Notes under the pieces: generated by a model
Seen by the model: the letters and a program-made list of their open reading frames with translations, nothing else
The model's database searches: none
What the model was told of the DNA's origin: nothing
Translations under genes and position numbers: made by a program
Shown: positions 26,674 to 61,056 of the stretch, in pieces
Layout: each line of letters opens with the position of its first letter
Numbering within the stretch: position 1 is the stretch's first letter
NCBI GenBank assembly: GCA_030141605.1
Contig: JAQGDQ010000222.1
Coordinates: 62,001 to 126,000 of the forward strand
Origin: Tubiluchus corallicola
Lineage: Eukaryota; Priapulida; Priapulimorpha; Priapulimorphida; Tubiluchidae
Reading direction: 5' to 3'
Length of the DNA stretch: 64,000 nt

Positions 26674-27914
26674 TGTGGTTACCTATGAGTTCCTATCTAA
26701 GGCAAAATTTTATTTACATAAAATTTCACTTTATTTTGCAAATAGCGAGCAGCAAATTTACCTTCATGACGTTAAATTGACCATAAACTTTTTGTAAATC
26801 ATACGCTGTTTTGCGCAATGGACTTAATGTATTTTTTTGTATTTCAACGTTTGTTATTCTTATCGACAACGTGTTCAATAAACACCATTTTTTGTACTCT
26901 GTCTTAACTTCAGGAAGTTTTTTGCTTGTATACACTGAGCAGTTGCAGTGATGACGTAGTTTTGTGCAAAATCAGCTGGGAGACGTAAGAAAAATGCAAG
27001 GAATGTAAATAAAAATGAAAGTGAGCGTGTTCTTGGCGTGTGGAAACCCGAAAGCTGGTTTCTACCGAGTGATTACTTAAAATAATAACGTATTCGATTT
27101 CTAAGCTGCTTCAGACTTGCGGTAGAACAAAATGTTGCTTTTGTCATTGAAGTGTAACCATACGAAGCAAGATAATAATTAAACTATTGAAAAAAATTGT
27201 ACTCTAATGGATTAAATTTAAAGCAAATACCCAGGGATGTACGCTCGGTAATTTTATTTCGATAGCTATAATTTGTTTTCACGCTTCGCCTAGCAAGTCG
27301 CAACTCGTCCATAATTATTGATTGTTGCTATAACGTTTCTATAACGTTGCTATGACTATTAGCACGAACCATCGAAGCTCAAACTTTAGGTTGCGTTATT
27401 TCTTTGTACATCACTACAATCTGCAGTATCATCTTGCACTAGCTACAACAGCCATTATTTTTTTCTGTTCACCTCCATTAAAAGTTTTCAAACACCAAAC
27501 TTCAACGACGATTGGTGACCATATATAAGTTTATGGATTATAGTATCAAAGACTAGGGAAATAAGATTATTTTACATGGATCTTTGAAGGTTACTCTGTT
27601 AACTAAATTTTACGTGTTTGTTTAAATACAAGCTATAAACCGTTGTCAAGGGAAGCCAAGTGACTTTAATTTATTACCAGCGTAAAATAATTATAAAACG
27701 CCCACTACATTTAATCACGGGCGCATATTCATGAGCGTGAAGTCGTTACAGCGAATTAGTGCTTTGCTAAATTTAGCTTGCTGCTAATTGCCTGGCTAGT
27801 AGAAGTTACAATAGGTCCAAAAGTAATTCATTATTGTCTTAAAATTTTGCATAACGGATAAACGGTTAGCTCTTGATTCTAGCTCATTCTTCATCTTATA
27901 CTAGAATCTTTGAA

Positions 27915-28080
27915 AATGCATTGCAAAGCCGTGCAACCCAACGAAATGCAATGCAAGTCATAGCAGTGCAGTAGAGAACGGTAAAGCATAATGTAATCTA
28001 ATGTGCAAGAGTGCAATGCAGTACAATGTAATACATGTCAATGCAGTACAATGCAGTTCAGAGCAATACATCACAACACT
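27915..28080. repeat. Degenerate 10-bp tandem array
   Basis: Many diverged copies of an AATGCAGTAC-like unit give a regular TGCA-rich pattern. No coding signal is present. Confidence 0.6.
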
Positions 28081-29205
28081 GAGCTCGAATGTCATTAATT
28101 AAAGTTTCATATAAAAATCATTTGTAGAGTTTATTCTTAATACACTGTATTGGTTGGTTAATTTTTAATTGGTAAAGTTAGTTACTGACGATCAAATTTA
28201 GATTATACAAATCATAAATGTGACTATTACATCTTAAATTAATTAAGGTAATTGTAATAATAAATAGGTTTCATGAATTCACAAAAATTTCTGTGTAATG
28301 TAATGCAACAATTTTCTGATTTCGGGACTGACGCATCTACGTCGTAAATTCTTAACGTATATCCTTCAACAAGCACGCAAACTGCAGATTTTGTAGGTAA
28401 TTTGTGTGGGTCATTACGAGCACGTGTTTGTAACGAGTAGGCATCTGGGTTCCCAAAATATATCTGCCTTCTATCAGTTGGTCTTCAGAAACGTCATATG
28501 CAGTCAAGATGTGACTAGCAGGAGTAAATACCTACAGGGTAAAAGCTGCCAATATTGGGTCACCAAAGTTTAACGCCACATAATGAAATTTGAGGCACTC
28601 AAGTGTCCGTTTTATGAGCTTCACCTTCGCTAAACCGCCAATGTATTCAGCTCTAAGAAGCCATGTTGCATTGAATGCTCGATTTCCGATTTTGGGTGCT
28701 CCTAACTGATTTGGGGTTACATAATTTTCTGTATTTATATTACGTGTGTAGGTTCTTGTCGTTATTCTTATTTATATGGGGTTGTTTTAGCAACAAACGT
28801 GACCGCTTAGCGAAAAGCTTTTGTCACTTTCCTACATTACAGAGAGTTTTAGGAATTGCTCAGTGCTTTATAAATATTTATTCAAACTTGTGAAATCGGT
28901 AATAATAGTAGAGCTCGTTGTTATAGTTCCCAACATTGCTTTTTGCAGAAACAGTATAAGGTTATGCCTGACTAGTAACGCTAATTTTTTAAATGTGTTA
29001 AAACCTATAAACAAATAGTTCGATAATAATTAACATATATCTCCATTAAAAGTAGATAACTTTTTAAGATATAATCAGTTACATTTCAGTTACTTTATGT
29101 GAGAATTGGTTGTTTTTCGCAATAAAATATGTGTATAGGCCTAGCCATATAAAGCTCATTTATTTTTGGCATAGATTGCAACTGGCAAGGCCAAAAGAGA
29201 AAACA

Positions 29206-32200
29206 ATGATGAAGTGTTCAACAGATGGCTCTTCCGCTGCAGTACCTATTAACGATGTGCCATCTAGTGTCAACAACTTGAACAATCACGACGACAATGT
29301 CCCCGCCTTGCAGATAACAAAACGTTTGAATAACGGGTATCTTGTTGAATCTACAGTGAAGTTAAAAAATGCAGATGTGATAGAAAGTTTCGGGAATGCA
29401 TCACAAGTAGTGGGCTTGCGCCACTTACCAAATTCTGATGAAGTACTGCAGAGGACGCCACCACCACCAATGATTCCGAAGCAAATGTCTGATGCAACAT
29501 TCAACAGGTCGCCAACTCATGAAAGTCCTGTTTACCAAGTAAGTATAATTGATGGAGTTGTTCAAACTAATATTAAACATTTGTTTGACCAAATCTAACC
29601 CTTAGTCGGATACATCTTAATTCTCAAGTTAGTTCCAGAATGTAGTTGGTATGTTAAACATGTTGTAGTTTTAGCGTCAGTTAGCATTGACTGTGGACCT
29701 TTTAACTAAGTTTGACGACAGAACAAGGTGGATGAAAAGTGCTTTTAACTGTAACTAAGGCACTTCATTATTTTTGTTAATAAATTGTAATTGTTAACGA
29801 CAATAGCTGCAGTTAACTGTCGGGAGTACTGAAAGGCGATGCAGTGGAAGCACCAAAAAGCTACTAAAAGTTGTGTTGGGAAAAAGGCTTTTCCTCCAGT
29901 TTAAATAAATACGCCGTTTCTGCGAGTAAAATACATGACGCGATCAGCAGTTTAGTGTTAGCAACATAAAAACTATTAAAAACAATTAAACACAGTATTG
30001 ATCCTGCGTTAATGGTATTTATAGTTAACACGAAAAGTTTTTGCAATATAGTTCTGATGTAGATCTCATCTTGAAAATTTACAAGTTTTGATTACTTTGT
30101 GGTATAAGGAAGTGTTTATTGGTGTTTTTACAAATCTACAATATTTTTTGTACAGAGTATTGCTCCTGCTTGCACACTGTTATATCAAAGTACAATTATA
30201 TACAATTCATGCATAGCTGTAGAAATGGAAGGTAATGTATAGCTAAAGTTGAAACAGCTTTAATGCTCTAAGCTGAATTATTAATACTGACAATTTTAAA
30301 AACCTTTTCACGCCTAATGGCTTTTAATACTTACACTGCGATCAATGTGCAGACGAACTGCTTTCCTAACTTTCGACTGATTAAAATTTCATGGCGATTT
30401 CTAGAAATCCACTAAGAATTAACGATGTGGGCGGGATTTTCTAACCACTGAGCTATCTTCAGCAAAAATGCTGTAAACGTCGAAAGTACCAGAGAATTAT
30501 AAACTAAGAAAAATATTGCAAACTCTTGGAAAGCGTACAGGCACTGTAAAAGAAATATGAGTTCATCTGGTTTTAATGAAGAGCCCACTTCATCGTTCCA
30601 CCCATGAGTTAGGTAAACAGAGTCGATGTACATTTGCCATGAGAAAGATTAGCTTCATCCGGTGTTGTTTAATGGAGGAGAAAAATAGCTTCTTTGCAAG
30701 TATCATTTAATTGTGCACCATTCATTATAATACGTGGGTAGTAAAAGACATTGTAAAAGATAAGACAAAATTTTGAGGACTGAATGAGAATATTTATATG
30801 AATTACGAAGTATTTATCTCATTATATTAAATTTTGTGAAAAACAAGAACAAAATGCGATTATGTGTTAGAAAAACCCTTTTGAGTTTTAGAATGAAGAT
30901 ATAGAATGATTACGTTAAGATACCAATGCATGTATGTTTGATGCGATAAACAAAGAGTTTATCATTATCAGTTATTTTGTCTTTTGTAGAATCCTTATCA
31001 TTCAACGTTTGGTCGACGAGATCCCAGGTTCGCGTCTTTATATGGCGGTCGAAATCGGGACAGAGTTCAGCGAAAACGCATTGTTACAAAAAGCGGCGAC
31101 TTTAACGTCACGGTGGCAAACGTCGACAACCAGAAGAGGAGATACATCGCCGATTTCTTCACAACGCTGGTCGATATAAAGTGGCGGTGGACGATCATCA
31201 TCTTTTCTACGGGATTTTTGTTAAGTTGGTTGTTCTTTGCAGTACTTTGGTACATAATCAGCTACTCTCACGGTGATCTGGCGGAAGACGTTAAAGCCAG
31301 GCCATCAGTGCCGTGTGTGGAGTACATTGACAGTTTCTCGTCTGCCTTTTTGTTTTCTATAGAAACGCAGCATACGATCGGTTACGGAAACAGAGTCATA
31401 ACCGAAGAATGTCCCGAGGCTGTTGTGGCTTTGATAATACAATCCATAACTGGTGTACTCATTCAGTGTTTTGTTGTAGGTATGGTGTTTTCCAAAATAG
31501 CTAGGCCAAAAAAGCGGGCGCAGACTTTGATTTTTAGCCGAAATGCATGCATTTGCCGCCGAGATGGAATGCTGTGCTTGCTGTTCCGAGTCGGTGACGT
31601 CCGACGGTCGCAGATATTGGAAGCCCACATCAGGGCACTTGTGATTAAGAAAAAAGTGACAACAGAAGGGGAGACGATACCACTGCATCGGTATGACGTC
31701 AACGTTGGTTTCGAGGACGGCACGGATCGAGTTTTTATGATCTGGCCGGTGACCATTTGTCACAAAATTGACCAAAGTAGCCCTTTTTACGAGATGAAAC
31801 CTGAGGACTTCCAGACTCAAAAGTTTGAGCTGGTCTGCATTTTGGAAGGGGTGACTGAATCCACTGGTATGACTACGCAGGCCAGGTCTTCCTATATAAA
31901 TGGTGAGATTTTGTGGGGTTACAGGTTCCAGCGCATGGTCACATTCCAGAGGGAGGATGGCATGTACCGCATCGACTTTTCTCGCCTCCACAACACGATT
32001 CCAGTGGAAACTCCACGTCTTAGTGCTAAGCAGATGGACGAACTGAGAGAAAAAACCGGATCTGTCGACACAGAGACGGCGACGGTGACAGAAGACTGCA
32101 GTCCAGTCCTTACCGGAACTGTTTCCATGCCGGAATTTGTTCGTCATCCTTCACCGAACAATAGATTTTTAAAGTTACAAAATGCCAAGGATTTCGATGA

Positions 32201-32252
32201 GCAACCAGAGGGTGAAAGGCCAATTTTCACAGCACCCATCGGAGATGACTAA
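29206..32252 (+). CDS. KCNJ: Inward-rectifier potassium channel (Kir family)
   Basis: Two exons, 29206-29538 and 30990-32252, join at CAA|GTAAGT and TTTTGTAG|AAT in phase 0, giving 531 residues. The start is the first of two adjacent ATGs in AAAACAATGATG. The N-terminal ~110 residues are low-complexity and not conserved. Then come the Kir N-terminal domain (RKR, SGDFNV), the slide helix (FTTLVDIKWRW, about 168-178), M1 (about 178-202), a pore helix, the selectivity filter TIGYGN (240-245), M2 (about 256-280), and the PIP2-contact PKKR (284-287). The full cytoplasmic beta domain follows, including TTEGETIPL and SSYINGEILWGYRF. The two structural extracellular cysteines are at 220 and 252. Such channels pass K+ inward and set resting potential at the plasma membrane, opened by PIP2. 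Residue 270, the M2 rectification-controller position (Asp in Kir2.1), is Gln. The last ~75 residues are unique. No PDZ motif ends the protein. Confidence 0.94.
29539..30989 (+). other. Kir intron 1 (1451 bp)
   Basis: Bounded by GTAAGT and TTTTGTAG. AT-rich sequence with no recognisable element or nested exon. Confidence 0.85.
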
Positions 32253-32807
32253 AACCACATATATGAAAAATGCAACACTCACAGTTGCACAATTTTAAAT
32301 GCGTGTTTTAAGTGCCCTAAAGTAATTATAATGCATTAACGCGGTTCTGTAGTAAGCGAATTCAGAAATTTTAACTGACTTGGAGCTCGGATTTCATTTG
32401 TTGACTCGGAGCAAGCAGTTAAAGTTATTTAAGTGGATTTTGTATAAATAACTCAGATTAGTTAATCAAGGATCAGAACTGACAGAGGCAATTACCAAAC
32501 AAGGGGTTCGAAAAGTAACTACATAGTTTCAATAGATTTGAAATTAAGTATATTTTCTTTTCGTTCGTCGCTCTGAAGTTTATTTTCCAAGCCATAAACT
32601 AATTGCAAAAGTTGGCTTGTATTTTTGAAGAATATCGGCTTGGCTGACAACTATATTGTGAATGATGAGTATTGATGACGAAGACGCATATTGTTGTTGT
32701 GCCTTAATGAAATAACTGAAAACGTAGATAATAATTAAAAAGAATTTAATTTCCATAAGTAAATTACTTTATTAGCTAACAGGTCGTAAATGTTTGCTTT
32801 CAAATGC

Positions 32808-32813
32808 AATAAA
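32808..32813 (+). terminator. Polyadenylation signal of the Kir gene
   Basis: AATAAA lies about 560 bases after the stop codon. It is the first canonical signal on the plus strand downstream of the gene. Confidence 0.5.
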
Positions 32814-33154
32814 ATGTTTTAATTTTACCACGGAATATTAAATAAATATTGTTAGTTATATTTTAACTGCCATCTATGTTTTAGTTACAATTAAAAGTAT
32901 TTTCCCGCATTTCTCTTGAAAGTTGTTTCAGTCAGAATTTAGAAAGATGGTAAGCTAGGCAAGGAAACATATTAGGCTGCTTTAAAAAGTGGAGTATAAC
33001 GGAAGGACAAGTATTAGCCAGGCAAGATTGTACCGCTGAGTTTATTGTTTTTTCACTGCTATGCTGCTTTAAACTACCAACTTGTCTCATGACTAATATA
33101 TTAGAATACCATTCGGACTCTTAATTAGGCAATTCGTCATTCAGAAACTCAGAG

Positions 33155-33481
33155 TAAATGAATGAATCAATGTCGAACGAGCGAGCAAATGAATGATTGA
33201 ATGACTAAATGAGTGAATGAATGATCTAATGAATGAATTAAAGAGTGAATGAATGAATGAATGAGTGAATGAATGAATGTATGAATGAATGAATGAATGA
33301 ATGAATGAATGAATGAATGAATGAATGAATGAATGAATGGATGGATGGATGGATGGATGGATGGATGGATGAATGAATGAATGAATGAATGAATGAATGA
33401 ATGAATGAATGAATGAATGAATGAATGAATGAATGAATGAATGAATGAATGAATGAATGATTAAATGAATGAATGAATGAA
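33155..33481. repeat. AATG tetranucleotide microsatellite with GGAT core
   Basis: A dense (AATG)n array runs from about 33246 to 33481, with a degenerate left shoulder. At 33339-33370 the unit switches to (GGAT)8 and then returns to AATG. The minus strand reads as an artefactual Ser/Phe/Ile/His repeat. Confidence 0.95.
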
Positions 33482-34754
33482 ATTGACTCGTAGGCCGACT
33501 GTTCGTCCATATATAAATCTACCCACCTACATATTCACCCAGAATATACAAATTCATTCACGATCTTATTGACCAACCAAACAACTCTGTAATTCGAGAA
33601 TTTTAATTACTCTATTTAATGTAAATAATAAACAGTGACGAAGCAACAAAGCAGTTCTTTATAAGAATAAAAACAAAAATACGATCACCGGACAGGCTAA
33701 ACCTGTTAATCAACGCTACCACCAAGTTTCTTTGTTTCTTTCGCGTTTGTAATACGACAGGAAATTAAACCTGTTATTTTTCGAAAAGTTTTCCTTGGAC
33801 ATATACCCTTGTGATTCTCTGACAACAAACGTGAATTGTTTTCATTCGGAATATACATAAAATAGATAATAAAATGTTAGTAACCTGACTATGTGAAAAT
33901 GTAAAAAATGGCAATATTTAAAATTGGCAATATTATTCTTCCTATAATAGCATAAATTAATCGTGGCTGATGTGAGATGTCGACGAGTGTTGTGTGGCTG
34001 CAGTGTAAAAGTGACTGATGCCATTAATTGATTATAAATCCAAATAAAATAGAATAATGTTTATAGCAAACTAATTGCTTATATTAACAAATTACAATTA
34101 TGTGTATTACAATTAGTAAGCATAATTACAATTATGTGTGTTGCAAATGCAAAAACTTTTAATAAATTCACCTAGTTTGAAAAACCAGGAAAACCTGTTA
34201 TAGTTGCTGCCGACTGCCTCCACCTACTGGCAAAAAACATTGACAACAATCGGCTAGGAATGTGTAGATATTGTGTGTTGTACATTACGTTAGGTTTCAT
34301 ATTCGCCCACTGGCCGCAACATTGTGGCGCTCCCTCTTGAGCGACAAGCTGACTGTTTGGCTTCTTCAAACATCATGGTTTGACTTAGCAATTTAGAAAA
34401 TTCGATCAAACCATGGCCAGTGTTAAAGCTGAAAATTAGTTAATTAGAAAGTCATTATTGAAATTAATTAGAAAGACGTTAATTACACTAATACGGGTAA
34501 AATAATTAGTACATGGCAACTTGTAACCAATAAAGTGGCATTTATGCATCTTTATCCTTTCTGCGCGCATGTGCTGGATGGAGTAATGCGTGTGACTACT
34601 GCACGGTTTGACCATTACTTCAAAGTGCTATTCCAAACAACGAAAAACATGGTGTTTCGTATACAAACAAGCCTTTTTTTATTAAGTGAAGCTGTTGGTA
34701 CAAACGAAGCGCCAACACAAATATGTAGCTGTAGAAAACTTGAGTGAAGTAGGA

Positions 34755-57922
<23,168 letters not shown>

Positions 57923-58508
57923 ACTGCGTTATTCTTTCCTAGACGTTGTAGTATTATTTTATCCAATAGGTGGCGACAGCAAGCTGTTTTCCACAAGCAA
58001 AAAACATTGTCTTCCATGCTGGTAGAAGCCAAGTAATTTTATACGTTATACCCTTATAAAAACTTGCAATGTTCAGTGTTTCTGCTGATTTGGCCATCGC
58101 TGGTTTAGCTTTCCCTGCAAAATATCTTTTTCAACGTTTGCAGGCACATTTTTATTCTTAGTTAAAGAAAATACATGATACTAAATCACGATAAAATAAT
58201 GATATAAACAATTATTACATATTACTGTTTACAGTGTTTGTTTTGTCATTAAAGATTTGTGTCATCTGTTTATAGTCTCTGCATATATGTAGTGCGGTAT
58301 ATATATATGGGTACATGCGGTATATGTTGCACTTTTTAATTTGTAATTCGCTGCTTTATTCACATTGCAAGTTTTTCAAATGTGTAATTGGAACTAAATT
58401 TTTCTGTTTACTAATGTAATTCGCTGAATTTATTTATGCAGGACAGTTTGCTTGAAGATTTGCCACTTTTGTCTTTTCTACGTTCACTGTGTTCAAATTT
58501 TTATGAAA

Positions 58509-58514
58509 AATAAA
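58509..58514 (+). terminator. GRIA: Polyadenylation signal of the AMPA receptor gene
   Basis: AATAAA in GAAAAATAAAACAG, about 590 bases after the stop codon. Confidence 0.45.
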
Positions 58515-60312
58515 ACAGTCAATATTTATACCATATTATGGCACTGCAAAAATGCAAGCTCATTTTAGCAGTTGCATCTGTCATCATGTTCTGAGGCAGA
58601 ACTTGTTCTTGCTTAAGGCAAACCTTATTTGGTTTTTCCGCTGTGGTTCTGGACATTCACTGGCTGCCCCAAAAACCAAGATCAAAACAATAGATTCGCT
58701 TTAATGTTGCAATAGAAGGAGCATTGGTATACTTCCCAAAGCTGAATGCTATTTATGCGCAATGCATATACCCGAAGAAAATGTTCTTCGGTACGGCTCT
58801 GCAACAGAACATTGGTCAGAAGAAAAAGAGAAAAAGTGTGGTATGTGTAGTCTGAATTATAAATTTAGTCTGAAAGCACACATTGCTAGTGCATGAAAGT
58901 ATTTCACTAATGAGCATTTGGCTTAATTTCTGCAGTGTCATCTTTTGGTCTGACGTATGTAATGACGTCTATTGGTGTAATAAATACTGGTGTGTTTTCA
59001 ACAGATGCATGTTTTGAAGTTTTTTCCGGTGGCAGGAAATGAGTTAATCCATATTTATTATTTAACTTGCATTTGTACTTGAATTTGTAAATGTAAAAAT
59101 TTAATATGTAATTATCTGCCTTGTGTAGTTGTCACAATTTTGTTTTTAGAATTAGTTAATCTTTTTAATATCATAATTCCTGGGAAATGTATATAAGTAA
59201 AAACTTTTAATATGTAAGTATGTGTTAATAAGTATTTATTTATAGGTATTCGTGAAATTATTCCTAATAATGTTTTTCTTACAGTAACAATGTCATTTAT
59301 TGAGTTTATTGAACATTTGAAAACATATCCTAAGAAGATCCTTGGCTGGAAATATTAAAGAGTGCGCACGGGTAGCAATTCAGTTACTGCAGTGACAGTG
59401 ACGTAGTGATAGGTGTGAACACATTAAGAAAAACATAACACTTACAACAATTAACCTAACGACTAATTAATTGAAGAAGGTATTGAAAAGTTGTGGACCA
59501 ACCAGGATTCAAAGTCATAACCTCCTAGTTAATTTTAATACTCAGCTTGAAATTTATCTACCTATTTTATGTGAATTTTGTTAGTCCACTGCTAAACTTT
59601 GAACATGTAGTTATTTAAATTATAATTTTGCAATTTATTTGATTTTAATTGTTTTGCAGTTGTAATGATTGGACAAAAGATTCGAATAATCTCGAAACGT
59701 AATGATCAATAAAACAAAATGGCATATAAAAATCTCATAAAAAATTTCTAAAAAAAACAACATTTACAAGTAAGAAGTTTAATAAACCATAGGCATTTTA
59801 AGCTAAAGTCTAAAAGTGGATGCTGCAAGTCTCTCTTTATGAAAGTTAGAAAATTTATGCGTTATCTTGCGCCACACAAAATGCGTGTTTTTTAGTATGT
59901 GCAGCAATGGAAAACCATAATGATGTGCATTTAAATATTTTAAATATAACATGATTTTCGCAGCTTAAAGTTAAAACAAATTAACAAGTTCCGCTGTTCA
60001 AGCTTTTGTGTTCGTCTTATCTCAGGTTTTGAGGTTTTTAGGTTTAGCCGGAATGATCGAATTTAGGTTAGTCAGAGTGTCAAACTGCATGGCAGCCTAC
60101 AGCTAAACATGCGCATACAGAAATAACTCAAGATCAACAAGAAAGTTTGTTAAATGCAGATACCCTTTAATAAGTGTCATTTTTACATTATTGAACGCAA
60201 ATCATTATTATAACAAAAATCGTGTCGAAGACAAATTTTAACCAATAACACAAAGAAACGTAATTACAATAGTTAGAAACACATCTCAAACGATATATAT
60301 ATATATATATAT

Positions 60313-60714
60313 TGGACTGCTCTCCACTTTTAGTGGAGGCAGAACGGATGGCACCGCGGCCTACACCGTGCGGCATGACTCAAAGACAAAAACCAAAATG
60401 AATAAAATAAAAATGACGATTTATTACCCAAACAAAATAAATCTTCCAGACAGCTTACCGAATGGAGCAAACAGAAAGCCTGATGAAGTGCGAACAGAGC
60501 TGAGATGAGATCAGACGCCCACTTACCACTGACAAGGATCTACAGCAGACCTACCCTTTTTATAAGCTCAGGTGTGCACGTGACTAGTGGCTCCCACTAA
60601 CACAAGGTCAGAATAAGCGTCTATGTGCTAGTTAAAGCCACGTTCACACGCACACCTGAGAAGTCTGCTGTATTCTCCTGCCAGTATTACACTATCTCAT
60701 CACAGCCCTGCAGT

Positions 60715-60717
<3 letters not shown>
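60313..60717 (-). mobile_element. Solo LTR of an LTR retrotransposon
   Basis: Read on the minus strand, the 405-bp segment starts TGTACTGC and ends GCAGTCCA, so it has TG...CA ends and an 8-bp terminal inverted repeat with one mismatch. A TATA box CTTATAAAAAGG (about 60556-60567) precedes AATAAA (60420-60425), the usual U3-R-U5 order. A hairpin CTCCACT/AGTGGAG lies at the U5 end. Both flanks read ATAT, compatible with a 4-bp target duplication, but the insertion is inside a TA repeat so this is weak evidence. It is much more GC-rich than its surroundings. Confidence 0.75.
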
Positions 60718-60756
<39 letters not shown>

Positions 60757-61056
60757 GCATTAATTATATGTTTATTTATATATATATTTATACTATTTAA
60801 ATAAATAATAACAGCCGTTTACTATATGAGGTGTATAAATTATATATAAAAACGGACGTATTTATGACAGTTATTATCGGATATCGCCAATTTCAAAATG
60901 ATCAATTATATAATATTGGATTAAACCTGCAATTATTATGTTTTTGAAAGTAAACTGATCTGAGAAGAAGAATGAGTAGTCGAGCTTGAAAAAGTTTGTG
61001 CAGCTTTTTGCGACGCATTTTGATGTTGAATAACAGCAGTGCACACATTTTGATAA

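Larger units (their letters stand above)
22310..29205. other. Intergenic region between ZP-N paralogue B and the Kir gene
   Basis: I see no protein-coding exon that matches a family. It includes GAT arrays (23471-23569, 24625-24650), an LTR-like block (23588-23936), a short tandem repeat of GTACCTTAACTAC near 25788-25846, a GT/GC tract (26482-26673), and degenerate AATGCAGTAC repeats (27915-28080). The last few hundred bases should contain the Kir promoter and 5'-UTR, but I could not place a core promoter. Confidence 0.5.
32253..34754. other. Intergenic region between Kir and the AMPA receptor gene
   Basis: Contains the Kir 3'-UTR with AATAAA at 32808-32813, a long AATG array (33155-33481), and the 5' flank of the receptor gene. 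A GC-richer stretch at 34190-34370 could be promoter or 5'-UTR sequence, but I see no defining motif. Confidence 0.5.
57923..61056. other. 3' flank of the AMPA receptor gene and intergenic DNA
   Basis: Contains the receptor 3'-UTR with a poly(A) signal at 58509-58514 and the solo LTR at 60313-60717 between TA runs. No other gene is recognised. The two gene ends converge here. Confidence 0.6.

Noticed and set aside
26453-26797. Plus-strand frames rich in Cys, Val and Arg
   Set aside because: Artefact of the GT/GC repeat. No start context, no domain.
31305-32147. 280-codon minus-strand open frame
   Set aside because: Antisense shadow of the Kir channel exon, whose plus-strand product is unambiguous.
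33238-33510. Minus-strand Ser-Phe-Ile-His repeat protein
   Set aside because: Direct translation of the AATG microsatellite.
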